Assembly: GCA_025352785.1 (NCBI GenBank)
Contig: JANXSD010000142.1
Coordinates: 1 to 52,947, forward strand
Origin: Bacteroidota bacterium
GTDB taxonomy: Bacteria; Bacteroidota; Bacteroidia; AKYH767-A; OLB10
Direction: 5' to 3'
Length of the DNA stretch: 52,947 nucleotides
This document shows, in pieces, positions 42,774 to 50,989 of this stretch (its first letter is position 1; the number at the start of each line of letters is the position of its first letter). The notes beneath the pieces are model-generated. The model searched no databases. It saw only the letters and a program-made list of their open reading frames with translations, and was not told where the DNA came from. The translations under genes were made by a program, and so were the position numbers.

Positions 42774-42917
42774 ATGTCCAAATTTGATTCATTTGTCCGT
42801 TGATTCCTGCAAGACAGTGTATATTTTTGTTCCAGAGAAAATTCGAAGTAGAATTTATAATTGTTTTGGCTTTTCTGTGTGTCTTCCTGGTCCCGCCCCG
42901 AGCGGGACTTGGTCGTT
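42774..42917. repeat. Intergenic repeat, copy A
   Basis: This copy matches a second at 43117-43264. The best part, 42862-42917, is 56 nt long and identical at 50 of 56 positions, with no gaps. TTTGTCCGTTGATT at 42792-42805 is also shared. The 3' end carries an inverted repeat (GTCCCGC / GCGGGAC); its outer arms are decayed by two mismatches here. Confidence 0.75.
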
Positions 42918-43116
42918 TATACCATTTTAGCTTTTACCCTATATTATCCAAATTATAAGTCTCCTTTTTAAAATTTGATAACAGAAATATAATAAGTGCG
43001 GACATTTTGTAATCTAAAGTCCATAAAATTTACTTATCAATAATATATAATTCCTAATTATCAATAACTTACATGAATATATTGCACATAAATGCCCATT
43101 ACCTAACCAATTCTTG

Positions 43117-43264
43117 TGTCCATTTCTGCAAACTTTGTCCGTTGATTTAATAGTGGATACTTCTACATTTGCTTTCTGTAAAGGGTAAAAGTTGTTCGAG
43201 AGTAAAAATGTTTTGGTTTTTCTGTGTGTCTACCAAGTCCCGCCGCAAGCGGGACTTGGTCGTT
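43117..43264. repeat. Intergenic repeat, copy B, with perfect palindrome
   Basis: This is the second copy, about 345 nt after copy A. Its 3' hairpin is intact: ACCAAGTCCCGC (43232-43243) and GCGGGACTTGGT (43249-43260), 12 bp around CGCAA. It ends 24 nt before the GTG start of the next gene, so it may also act as a terminator or leader structure. Confidence 0.75.
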
Positions 43265-43288
43265 AATAACGTTTCCTAATTTTACCAA

Positions 43289-44068
43289 GTGAAAAATCCA
43301 AAAATCAACAACCTAAAAGCTTTTCTCGACCAAAAAGTAAATGCATTCAACAATCCCGCTTTTGTAGAACATGACCCTATCTCGATCCCTCATTTATTTA
43401 CCCTCAAGGAAGATCAAGAAATAAGTGCTTTTATCACCGCAATAATTTCATGGGGACAACGACCAACGATACTGAAAAATGCTCGTTGGCTCATGGAAAA
43501 AATGGATGATGCCCCTTACTCTTTTATCGTCAATCATCAACCAAAAGATCTTTTACAATTCGAACCGTTTGTTCACCGAACTTTTAATAACATAGATTGC
43601 ATTTATTTTATCAAAGCATTGCAAAACATCTATAAAAATCATGGAGGTCTCGAACAATCTATAAGCGTGTTTTTCCAAGAATACAATTCATTGGAAAAAG
43701 CTATAGCTCTATGGCGAAATGTATTTTTCTCATTGCCTCATGAGTCACGAACCCTTAAACATATTAGCAATCCCGAAAACAATTCGGCAGCAAAAAGAAT
43801 CAATATGTTCCTACGATGGATGGTAAGAAAAGATAATGCCGGTGTCGACTTTGGAATTTGGAATTCAATTCCTCCATCTGCACTTTATGCGCCCCTCGAT
43901 TTACATTCCGGAAGAGTTGCACGAAGTCTTGGGTTATTAACGCGAAAACAAGACGATTGGAAGGCTGTTAGTGACCTCACACACAACCTTCGAAAGCTAG
44001 ATCCTATCGACCCAATAAAATATGATTTTGCCCTCTATGGATTAGGAATATACGAAAAATTTAAATAA
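43289..44068 (+). CDS. TIGR02757 (DUF2400) family protein
   Basis: This 259-residue protein shows the family pattern DPISIPHLFTLKEDQEISAF, ITAIISWGQRPTILKNARWL, FLRWMVRKDNAGVDFGIW, PLDLHSGRVARSLGLL and LDPIDPIKYDFALYGLGI. The family is usually linked distantly to HhH-GPD DNA glycosylases through the late helical region and conserved Asp; its activity is not established. The start is GTG at 43289. No partner gene is adjacent. Confidence 0.9.
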   Translation: MKNPKINNLKAFLDQKVNAFNNPAFVEHDPISIPHLFTLKEDQEISAFITAIISWGQRPTILKNARWLMEKMDDAPYSFIVNHQPKDLLQFEPFVHRTFNNIDCIYFIKALQNIYKNHGGLEQSISVFFQEYNSLEKAIALWRNVFFSLPHESRTLKHISNPENNSAAKRINMFLRWMVRKDNAGVDFGIWNSIPPSALYAPLDLHSGRVARSLGLLTRKQDDWKAVSDLTHNLRKLDPIDPIKYDFALYGLGIYEKFK

Positions 44069-44165
44069 CCAATTGCTCAAGAGCAAAGGTCTTTTCCTTA
44101 AATATTAATTTTAATTGACAATCGAATCGTAATCCTTGTTAAAACGATACAAGCGAAATAATTTA

Positions 44166-44564
44166 TTACTTACCGTAAGTTTCATTAATCTCTTCATCAG
44201 AAGGAAAAACAATTTCTTTATCACCCGCTTTTCGAACCCATGTCATGAATTTACCTTTGCCTTTACATGCATAGGCCGTAATGGTATCTTTCGGTAGCAT
44301 CTGTAGTCTTGAAAATGTTCTCCAACGATTATCGATTTCTTGAGCGGCACACTTAACATCAATTTTATCTTCACATTCATTTCTGAAAAAAACACGGTAA
44401 CTTTTTGAATAGTCCATGCATTGTGAACAAGGTTGATTCCATTCACTTTTATATTTCACTAAACAGTGGTTCATGTCTTCTTCGCTTTTACCCGAATTTG
44501 ATAAACCTATTACAAGTGAAAATACAATACATAAACTTAACAATAATGAAATTTTAGTTTTCAT
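44166..44564 (-). CDS. Small exported Cys-rich hypothetical protein
   Basis: This 132-residue protein has a signal peptide (MKTKISLLLSLCIVFSLVIG) and five cysteines in the mature part (CLVKYKSEWNQPCSQC, NECEDKIDVKCAAQE) plus one at TAYACKGKG, likely disulfide-bonded. The domain is beta-prone and not recognised. Its ATG overlaps the stop of the TPR gene upstream (ATGA), so it is translated with the two genes before it. Confidence 0.7.
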   Translation of the reverse strand: MKTKISLLLSLCIVFSLVIGLSNSGKSEEDMNHCLVKYKSEWNQPCSQCMDYSKSYRVFFRNECEDKIDVKCAAQEIDNRWRTFSRLQMLPKDTITAYACKGKGKFMTWVRKAGDKEIVFPSDEEINETYGK

Positions 44565-45097
44565 TTACAGTGATTATTTTTTAAAATAATTTTAGCTTCA
44601 TCATTACCTAATTGCTTTGATTTATACCAATCGCCACAAGCCCCTTCCAAATCACCTAAAGCCTTCTTGGAGAAGCCCCTATTATTATAAGCTTCAGCAT
44701 CATTTCCATCAATTTCAATTGCTTTATTTAAATCTAAAATTGCTGATTGGTATTCGCCCGTACGATTTTTAGCACCACCTCTAGAGATATATGCCCATTT
44801 ATGTATTGGATCTTTTTCAATCACATGAGAATAATCCGAAAGCTCCCCCTCAAAATCACCAACATTACTACGTACAAACCCTCTTTTAATCCAAGCATCA
44901 AAATTTAAACTATCAGCAACTATTGCTTTTGAAAATAACTCAATTGCTTCTTTATACCTCACATTCATAAAACTTTGCATCCCTTTGTTAAAGAATGTAG
45001 CTGATAATTTTTTGTCTTGCGCTTGTAGCTGTGACGAGATTATCAAAAACAAAAATAGTAATGCTTTATTCAAGTGTGATTTCATCTTTATATCCAA
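44561..45097 (-). CDS. Exported tetratricopeptide-repeat protein
   Basis: This 178-residue protein has a signal peptide (KALLFLFLIISSQLQA) and three to four TPR units with the standard spacing (RYKEAIELFSKAIVADSLNF, WAYISRGGAKNRTGEYQSAI, AEAYNNRGFSKKALGDLEGA). It ends with a Cys-rich turn (GACGDWYKSKQLGN). TPR arrays of this type bind partner proteins in the periplasm. A start at Met5 (45085) is possible. It overlaps the gene before it by 32 nt and the one after it by 4 nt. Confidence 0.85.
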   Translation of the reverse strand: MDIKMKSHLNKALLFLFLIISSQLQAQDKKLSATFFNKGMQSFMNVRYKEAIELFSKAIVADSLNFDAWIKRGFVRSNVGDFEGELSDYSHVIEKDPIHKWAYISRGGAKNRTGEYQSAILDLNKAIEIDGNDAEAYNNRGFSKKALGDLEGACGDWYKSKQLGNDEAKIILKNNHCK

Positions 45098-45551
45098 CTT
45101 CAGATTCTAACCGAATTAAATGTTCTAAGGCTTTTTGAATTAATTTAAAATTCTCCTTTCCTCCTGCAATAATACTTATTCTTTCACAAGGTCGCTTTAT
45201 CTTTTGAACGATTAAGAAACGAGTCACGCATCCAGGTGCATCTTTTAAACAAGGCACGCAAAGTAAATCTGATTCTTCTTCATAAAAACTTTTTGTGTCT
45301 AGCTCGGAGAAGGTAACCTTATCCTCACGTACTAGCTCGCCTTTATCATCTTTAATACTGATCACTAAATTATTCATCCGAATATCCAATACCGTTTTTC
45401 CACCTAGCATTTTATTGAGGTAGGATAAGGTTTCATTTTTTCCGGGCGATTGACTGTAAGATTTTTGAAAAATTGCTAACATACAAACCAGTACCAGTGG
45501 TAGTTTACACCCATAGTTAAAAAGATTTGTATTTGATTGAGATGTTATCAT
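45066..45551 (-). CDS. Exported hypothetical protein, first gene of a three-gene operon
   Basis: From Met at 45551 (MITSQSNTNLFNYGCKLPL) the protein has about 161 residues; a longer start exists at 45569. A hydrophobic signal segment (LVLVCMLAIFQKSYSQ) precedes a beta-prone domain with four cysteines (LLCVPCLKDAPGC, KRPCERIS). I do not recognise the family. The three genes overlap end to start, which implies a joint role for small exported proteins, perhaps with the TPR protein as scaffold. Confidence 0.68.
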   Translation of the reverse strand: MITSQSNTNLFNYGCKLPLVLVCMLAIFQKSYSQSPGKNETLSYLNKMLGGKTVLDIRMNNLVISIKDDKGELVREDKVTFSELDTKSFYEEESDLLCVPCLKDAPGCVTRFLIVQKIKRPCERISIIAGGKENFKLIQKALEHLIRLESEVGYKDEITLE

Positions 45552-45621
45552 AAGTTTAATCAGATGCACACTTATACCTTAAATGTTAATGGGAGGTTGC
45601 TAATAAAACAGCAAATTAATT

Positions 45622-46818
45622 ATGAATACACTTTACAAGAATTTATTGACTGGAGGATTGCTCGTTTTTTCCTTTTTGTTACTATCAACAACAATGTATG
45701 CACAAACATTTCTTGAAATCCCAGTACGACTGGAAGTAGAGAAAGGTGACCTTAACGATGTTGTTGTGAAGGTACGAAAGGATGGTAAAGATGCCTTTAC
45801 CCAATCTGGTGCCAGCAAGATGCGTTTTAAATTCGACTATAACAGAAAGTATAGTCTCATTTTTACCAAACCTGGTTACATCACTAAAACAATTGAAATT
45901 AATACCAATGCCCCATCTTCACGAATTACGCAAGGCTTTGATCCTTACAAAATAGGTGTTAAATTATTCCTTCAAAATGAAGAAAATAAGGTAGTTTACA
46001 ATCAGCCTGTTGCACATATTAAATATGATCAAAATTTAGATGAATTTAATTTTGATACTGATTACTCGAAATCGATTCTTTCTGCGATGAATACAGATGA
46101 TGAAACGGATAAAAAAGAAGTATCCCCTTTAGCCAAAGAGTCTCCAAAGGAAAATCCGACTCCTGTAAGTAATATTTCTACTCCAGTAAATGTTCAAAGT
46201 GATCCAAATAAAGCAACCAATATAATTGCCTCAACAGCTAGTTCGGATCCACTCTTGCTCGACAATAAAAATGATCGAATAGTCACTCAAGAAGCTGACG
46301 TCCCGAAGTCTTATAGTCCAACAATTGGTGGTGATAATCTCTCACCATCAAACCCTAGTATTGGAGATGATAAAAGCAAATTGACCTCAACAAATTCTGG
46401 ATCCGATGACAAAAATAAATCTGTAGGTGATAACGGTGAGGACGAAATAAAAAAAACAACTTCTAATGCTAGATCTGACAAAAGAAAAGCTTCGCGTGCT
46501 AATGCCGAGAAAGAGCAATTTGTGAAAAAGCTATCTGTAAATACAGGTGAAGAGAAGCAAGTAAAATCCTTGATTAATCAAGGTGGTAATGATGTACAAA
46601 ATGATCCATTAGCATTTCTGGAAAGTGAAAAAATTACGCGGGAAGATATTATTGAGAAAAACAGAGTAATTACGAAAGTGAGAGTTATGAAAGGAAATTT
46701 AACGACTGAATATAGCCGTATAAATTATAATTGGGGCGGTCTTTATTTCTTTAAAAATGCGTCTACCTCGATTCCCGAGAATTTATTTGTACAATGGACA
46801 GGAGTGAATCGCGAATAA
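45622..46818 (+). CDS. Secreted protein with carboxypeptidase-regulatory-like N-terminus and long disordered middle
   Basis: This 398-residue protein has a signal peptide ending at MYAQ, then a PEGA-like beta domain of about 30-150 (VRLEVEKGDLNDVVVKVRKD, LIFTKPGYITKTIEI). Residues of about 165-330 are low-complexity Ser/Asp/Lys/Asn. The last 80 residues fold again (KNRVITKVRVMKGNLTTEY, NWGGLYFFKN). Similar N-termini occur in Bacteroidota gliding or envelope proteins. It is divergent from the three-gene operon, 52-70 nt away, so the two may share control. Confidence 0.75.
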   Translation: MNTLYKNLLTGGLLVFSFLLLSTTMYAQTFLEIPVRLEVEKGDLNDVVVKVRKDGKDAFTQSGASKMRFKFDYNRKYSLIFTKPGYITKTIEINTNAPSSRITQGFDPYKIGVKLFLQNEENKVVYNQPVAHIKYDQNLDEFNFDTDYSKSILSAMNTDDETDKKEVSPLAKESPKENPTPVSNISTPVNVQSDPNKATNIIASTASSDPLLLDNKNDRIVTQEADVPKSYSPTIGGDNLSPSNPSIGDDKSKLTSTNSGSDDKNKSVGDNGEDEIKKTTSNARSDKRKASRANAEKEQFVKKLSVNTGEEKQVKSLINQGGNDVQNDPLAFLESEKITREDIIEKNRVITKVRVMKGNLTTEYSRINYNWGGLYFFKNASTSIPENLFVQWTGVNRE

Positions 46819-46937
46819 AAAAAATCTAACCTATCATAAATATCCTTTTCGCCTATTAAGAGTTAGGTTTCATCAAATAAGCCTTCGAACTTGCTTATTC
46901 TCTACCTAGATTCGCATTGAAATAATAGGTGCAAACT

Positions 46938-47126
46938 ATGTTAAAAAGCGAATTCTGCCAAGGGTATTTTAAGCCAACAACGAAAGAACAAGTAAATTTA
47001 TTTGAACGTTTTTTAGCATTTCGAACAACCAATGGAGTTCCTTCAAAATATAGTATCCTACGCAATCTTGTTCGAACCCGACCATTCACAAAAACCATTT
47101 ATCCTCCCAACTGGCAAATCAACTAA
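46938..47126 (+). CDS. Possible 62-residue small protein
   Basis: From ATG 46938 the frame reads MLKSEFCQGYFKPTTKEQVN, FERFLAFRTTNGVPSKYSIL and RTRPFTKTIYPPNWQIN. Codon use looks coding, it lies 119 nt after the preceding gene and it ends 13 nt before a terminator hairpin. No signal peptide or domain is recognised, and no clear promoter is seen. It may be a real basic small protein or a chance frame. Confidence 0.4.
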   Translation: MLKSEFCQGYFKPTTKEQVNLFERFLAFRTTNGVPSKYSILRNLVRTRPFTKTIYPPNWQIN

Positions 47127-47139
47127 AATAAACACCAAA

Positions 47140-47176
47140 AAAAAGCGGTCATCCTATAATAGGGTGACCGCTTTTT
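47140..47176. terminator. Bidirectional rho-independent terminator
   Basis: AAAAGCGGTCATCCT and AGGGTGACCGCTTTT pair over 15 bp with one G-T wobble around a short AT loop, with A and T runs on the two sides. It sits between the convergent small ORF and the FKBP gene and can serve both. Confidence 0.9.
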
Positions 47177-47191
47177 AAATATCCTAAAATA

Positions 47192-47923
47192 TTATTTTTT
47201 ATCTTTCGGAGCGTCCTTCGGAGCGTCCTTTGGAGCGTCTTTCGCATCGATTGAAAGTAATTCTACCTCAAAAACCAACACGCTATTAGGACCTATTTTT
47301 CCACCTGCACCACGCTCACCGTAAGCTAAGTTAGAGGGTAAAAATAATTTCCATTTAGAACCAACTGGCATCATTTGCAATGCTTCTGTCCAACCCGGTA
47401 TTACACCAGATACTGGGAAAGCTGCTGGTTGACCACGATCAACTGAACTATCAAATACAGTTCCGTCAATCAACGTTCCATGGTAATGACAAGTAACTTT
47501 ATCATTTAATCCTGGCTTAGGGCCTGTGCCAGCTTTCATAATTACATATTGTAATCCTGAAGGAGTAACAACTACACCTGGTTTACTTTTGTTTGCTTCC
47601 AAAAATTCTTGCCCTTTTTTAACATTTCCTTCGCCTTTTACTTTCTCTTTAGCAGCCATATATCCATTGATCTTAAGATCAGCAGCTTCTTGCGTAATGG
47701 CTGTTTTACCCGAGAATACGTCCTTCATGCCTTTTGCAAGCATATCAACGTCTAATGAATCTAATGAATTAGTTTTCAAATTGTTTCCAATAGATACACC
47801 AAAACTGTAACTGATTGAATCCTGTTCGGTTTTCATAGTGTCTTTCTTTTTGTCCTGTGCATTACAAGAGGCAGCCATCATGGCTACAGCAAGTGCCGGG
47901 AGCATTAATTGCTTTATTTTCAT
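47192..47923 (-). CDS. FKBP-type peptidyl-prolyl isomerase, lipoprotein
   Basis: This 243-residue protein has a lipoprotein signal with lipobox MMAASC, an FkpA/Mip-like N-terminal dimerisation region (ISYSFGVSIGNNLKTNSLDS, GYMAAKEKVKGEG) and an FKBP core (VTCHYHGTLIDGTVFDSS, GVIPGWTEALQMMPVGSKWK, IPPxLAYGERGAG-like LPSNLAYGERGAG, VLVFEVELLSI). It folds proteins in the periplasm. The C-terminus is a DAPK repeat from a 12-bp tandem array. A TACTTTCG box at 47947-47954 is a plausible -7 element. Confidence 0.93.
   Translation of the reverse strand: MKIKQLMLPALAVAMMAASCNAQDKKKDTMKTEQDSISYSFGVSIGNNLKTNSLDSLDVDMLAKGMKDVFSGKTAITQEAADLKINGYMAAKEKVKGEGNVKKGQEFLEANKSKPGVVVTPSGLQYVIMKAGTGPKPGLNDKVTCHYHGTLIDGTVFDSSVDRGQPAAFPVSGVIPGWTEALQMMPVGSKWKLFLPSNLAYGERGAGGKIGPNSVLVFEVELLSIDAKDAPKDAPKDAPKDKK
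47205..47240 (-). repeat. Three 12-bp tandem repeats encoding the DAPK tail
   Basis: Units at 47205-47216, 47217-47228 and 47229-47240 are TTCGGAGCGTCC, an identical copy and TTTGGAGCGTCT. A partial unit precedes them on the coding strand. Being 12 bp, copy changes would not shift the frame, so length may vary between strains. Confidence 0.9.
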
Positions 47924-48188
47924 GGATGATTAAAATGTTTGAGGCGCGAAAGTACAAAATCCATTTTCAAATTCCACCATATTAACGTGAATCAATAATG
48001 AACCTTTCATAAATTATGTTGATTTTCATCAAATGGATTTATGATTTGATCATAAATGCGAAGTAGAGTTTTATTAAAACGAATTGTAAAATATCAATGT
48101 ATAACCATGCCAATACAACTATTTTTAAAAGAAGTAATAGTGGAAAAGTACAGGTCTATTGGATTAATATATATTGGCATTAGAGGCT

Positions 48189-48196
48189 TATCTTTG
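48189..48196 (+). promoter_or_regulatory. -7 box immediately before uvrB
   Basis: TATCTTTG ends 5 nt before the uvrB ATG at 48202, as in the TsaC/YciO gene. This implies a leaderless or near-leaderless mRNA. No convincing -33 box at 19 bp. Confidence 0.65.
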
Positions 48197-48201
48197 CAAG
48201 A

Positions 48202-50241
48202 ATGAATTTTAAACTCGTTTCTGATTTCCAACCAACGGGCGATCAGCCAGAAGCAATAAAGCAACTCACCGCAGGTATTGAGAGAGGTGATCCCGCCCAA
48301 ACATTACTTGGAGTAACTGGATCAGGCAAGACCTTCACCATGGCGAACGTGATTAAAAATGTTCAAAAGCCAACACTTATATTAAGCCATAATAAAACGC
48401 TTGCAGCTCAACTTTATGGAGAGTTTCGAAATTTTTTTCCTGAAAATGCTGTCGAATATTTTGTATCGTACTACGATTATTACCAACCTGAAGCTTATCT
48501 ACCAAGCTCTAATACTTACATTGAAAAAGACCTCTCTATCAATGAAGAAATTGAAAAATTAAGATTAAGTACTACTACATCACTTTTATCTGGAAGGCGA
48601 GATATTGTAGTTGTTTCGTCTGTTTCATGCATCTATGGTATGGGAAATCCCGCTGATTTTGCCGAGAATATTATTCGTGTTCAAAAAGGTCAGAAGATTA
48701 GTAGAAACTCCTTGTTACACCAGTTAGTTTCAAGTTTATACTCCCGTGCAGTTACTGAATTTAAGAGAGGTACTTTCCGCGTACAAGGTGATACTGTTGA
48801 TGTGTTTCCTGCCTATAGTGATTTAGGTGTTCGCATTAGCTTTTTTGGTGATGAAATTGAAGAATTAGCAACCATCGAACCTTCAACTGGTAAAAAGTAT
48901 GAACAGCATGATCACCTAGCTATTTTCCCAGCAAATTTATTTGTTACCAGTCAATCTCGACAACAAGGAGCCATCTTCCAGATACAAGAAGATATGGTGA
49001 AACAGACAGAATATTTTAGGGAAATGGGACGACACCTGGAAGCAAAACGCTTAGAGGATCGAGTTACTTTTGATTTGGAGATGATTCGCGAACTTGGCTA
49101 TTGCTCAGGAATCGAAAATTATTCGCGTTATTTTGATGGTAGGGCTCAAGGCCAACGACCATTTTGTTTGTTAGATTATTTTGCGGATGATTTCTTGATG
49201 GTAATTGATGAAAGTCATGTTACTATTCCGCAAATACGCGCTATGTATGGAGGTGATCGTTCACGAAAACAAAATTTAGTGGAATATGGTTTTCGTCTAC
49301 CAGCAGCTATCGATAATCGCCCTCTTACATTTGAAGAATTTGAAACTAAATTAGAACAAGTGGTATTCGTAAGTGCAACTCCAGCAGATTACGAATTGCA
49401 AAAAAGTGAAGGTATTATTGTTGAACAGGTGATTCGTCCAACTGGATTGCTTGATCCACCAATTGAAGTTCGACCTGTAAGTAATCAGGTTGATGATTTG
49501 CTAGAAGAAATTGAAAAAATTATTAAGCGTAAAGAAAGAATTCTTGTTACTACTTTAACCAAAAGAATGGCGGAAGAATTAGCTAAATACATGACGAAAC
49601 TTGACATTCGATGCCGCTACATTCATTCGGAAGTAGAGACCTTGGATCGAGTAGAAATTTTACGTGATTTAAGACTAGGTGTTTTTGATGTACTGATTGG
49701 TATCAATCTTTTACGAGAAGGATTAGATCTTCCCGAGGTTTCCTTGGTTGCGATTTTGGATGCAGATAAAGAAGGGTTCTTGCGCTCGCATCGATCTTTA
49801 ACTCAGACTGCTGGAAGAGCCGCTCGAAATCTAAATGGAAAAGTAATTATGTATGCTGAAAAGATCACCAATAGTATGCAACTTACCATCGATGAAACAA
49901 ATCGCCGTCGGATAAAACAAATGGCCTATAATGAAGCCAATGGAATAATTCCGCAAGCAATCGTTAAATCGAATGAAGGGATTTTTAATCAGGGTTCAGG
50001 AGGTACAAGCCGACAGGGTGATTCGAAAGCGTATTATGAAAAAGAGGAAATTAATATTGCAGCAGATCCTATTGTGCAATACATGTCACGAGATCAATTA
50101 GAAAAAGCGATTTTAGCAACAAGAAAAAACATGGAAAAGGCAGCCAAAGAATTAGATTTTATGGAAGCTGCACGATGTAGAGATGAATTACAAGGATTGG
50201 AAGGAGTTTTAAAATCAAAATTTGCGGGAACAAAAGCATGA
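48202..50241 (+). CDS. uvrB: Excinuclease ABC subunit UvrB
   Basis: This 679-residue protein shows the full UvrB set: Walker A GVTGSGKTFT (38-47), the beta-hairpin region FVSYYDYYQPEAYLP, VIDESHVTIPQ, VSATPADYE, HSEVETLDRVEILRDLR, INLLREGLDLPEVSLVAILD and QTAGRAARN, with the C-terminal UVR motif (KNMEKAAKELDFMEAARCRD). It verifies damage and loads UvrC in nucleotide excision repair. Length matches other UvrB proteins. The next gene overlaps by 4 nt. Confidence 0.98.
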   Translation: MNFKLVSDFQPTGDQPEAIKQLTAGIERGDPAQTLLGVTGSGKTFTMANVIKNVQKPTLILSHNKTLAAQLYGEFRNFFPENAVEYFVSYYDYYQPEAYLPSSNTYIEKDLSINEEIEKLRLSTTTSLLSGRRDIVVVSSVSCIYGMGNPADFAENIIRVQKGQKISRNSLLHQLVSSLYSRAVTEFKRGTFRVQGDTVDVFPAYSDLGVRISFFGDEIEELATIEPSTGKKYEQHDHLAIFPANLFVTSQSRQQGAIFQIQEDMVKQTEYFREMGRHLEAKRLEDRVTFDLEMIRELGYCSGIENYSRYFDGRAQGQRPFCLLDYFADDFLMVIDESHVTIPQIRAMYGGDRSRKQNLVEYGFRLPAAIDNRPLTFEEFETKLEQVVFVSATPADYELQKSEGIIVEQVIRPTGLLDPPIEVRPVSNQVDDLLEEIEKIIKRKERILVTTLTKRMAEELAKYMTKLDIRCRYIHSEVETLDRVEILRDLRLGVFDVLIGINLLREGLDLPEVSLVAILDADKEGFLRSHRSLTQTAGRAARNLNGKVIMYAEKITNSMQLTIDETNRRRIKQMAYNEANGIIPQAIVKSNEGIFNQGSGGTSRQGDSKAYYEKEEINIAADPIVQYMSRDQLEKAILATRKNMEKAAKELDFMEAARCRDELQGLEGVLKSKFAGTKA

Positions 50242-50894
50242 GTCCTGATTTATTAATTGCTTCGATTACTGCGTTTATTCTCTCCTTAGTATTGGCACTT
50301 GTGTTTGCTATGTCAGCACCAAAAATAAACGACCAATTTTTAAAGTTTGGAGCTATATTTCATTTTATATTATTATCAATTGCATTATTTACAATGGTAT
50401 TTTATTCTGATTCAAATTTGCATCACTACACCACCTTATTAAGTTGCTGTACAGGTTTGATGTTATCAGGATATGTTCTTCGCAAAAAGGCTACGCAATG
50501 GTTGCTAAAATATTATTTTGCTTCCTATTTATTTTTGTTAGGATTATTTTTTTATTCTCCTTCTCATTTGATATATTTTATCAGCGGGAATTTAAAAAAT
50601 TGTGAATCGGCACAAGAATTTCAATTGAAGGAAAATTATTATCTTGTGGAGCAACAATCCATGCTTCAATTGGCATCAAAAACTTATACCTACAAGGTAA
50701 TTCAGAAATTCGGAATTTATAATCGAACCATCGCGCGTGATCTTAACTTTACAGATAAATTAACGAACGTGGATCTTATCCAATTAAATGAAGATACACT
50801 CATCATTAATGGCAATCTCCCGAACAATAAAAGCATCATTATTGGGTTACATCCTGGCATGAATTCCAATACCATCGTTCAAAAGAGAAAATGA
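50238..50894 (+). CDS. Small integral membrane protein with C-terminal soluble domain
   Basis: This 218-residue protein has four predicted membrane helices at about 5-27, 33-53, 59-80 and 86-106, then about 110 residues of beta-prone soluble domain (ENYYLVEQQSMLQLASKTYT, VDLIQLNEDTLIINGNLP). No family is recognised. ATGA overlaps the uvrB stop; cotranscription with uvrB is likely but functional kinship is not evident. Confidence 0.72.
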   Translation: MSPDLLIASITAFILSLVLALVFAMSAPKINDQFLKFGAIFHFILLSIALFTMVFYSDSNLHHYTTLLSCCTGLMLSGYVLRKKATQWLLKYYFASYLFLLGLFFYSPSHLIYFISGNLKNCESAQEFQLKENYYLVEQQSMLQLASKTYTYKVIQKFGIYNRTIARDLNFTDKLTNVDLIQLNEDTLIINGNLPNNKSIIIGLHPGMNSNTIVQKRK

Positions 50895-50954
50895 TTTTCT
50901 CCACGATAAATTGATCGTTCACAAAAAAAACGGCCTAATAAATATACTCCATAC

Positions 50955-50962
50955 TATATTTG
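50955..50962 (+). promoter_or_regulatory. -7 box of the propeller-protein gene
   Basis: TATATTTG matches TAnnTTTG, 27 nt before the ATG at 50990. It favours that start over an upstream in-frame TTG at 50960. Confidence 0.5.
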
Positions 50963-50989
50963 TCAATCAATTTCAGCAGACATAAAATT

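Larger units (their letters stand above)
42279..43288. other. 1-kb AT-rich gene-free region with hairpins and a duplicated repeat
   Basis: No ORF of useful length is seen on either strand. The region holds a 7-bp inverted repeat (GCTAATA 42517-42523, TATTAGC 42529-42535), a strong hairpin at 42546-42569 and two copies of a longer repeat (listed separately). The rest is AT-rich, unstructured spacer. It looks like a place where mobile DNA has come and gone, but no transposase remnant is readable. Confidence 0.6.

Noticed and set aside
42774-43264. Integron attC sites
   Set aside because: The repeats carry palindromes but no core-site pattern, no cassette ORF lies between them and no integron integrase is seen.
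46895-47098. 67-codon minus-strand frame opposite the small plus-strand ORF
   Set aside because: It has no start or terminator context; the plus frame ends at a terminator. Neither is certain.
46860-47130. Possible structured RNA (tmRNA-like TTCGAACCC motif)
   Set aside because: The T-arm-like motif near 47070 has no matching acceptor stem or tag reading frame nearby.
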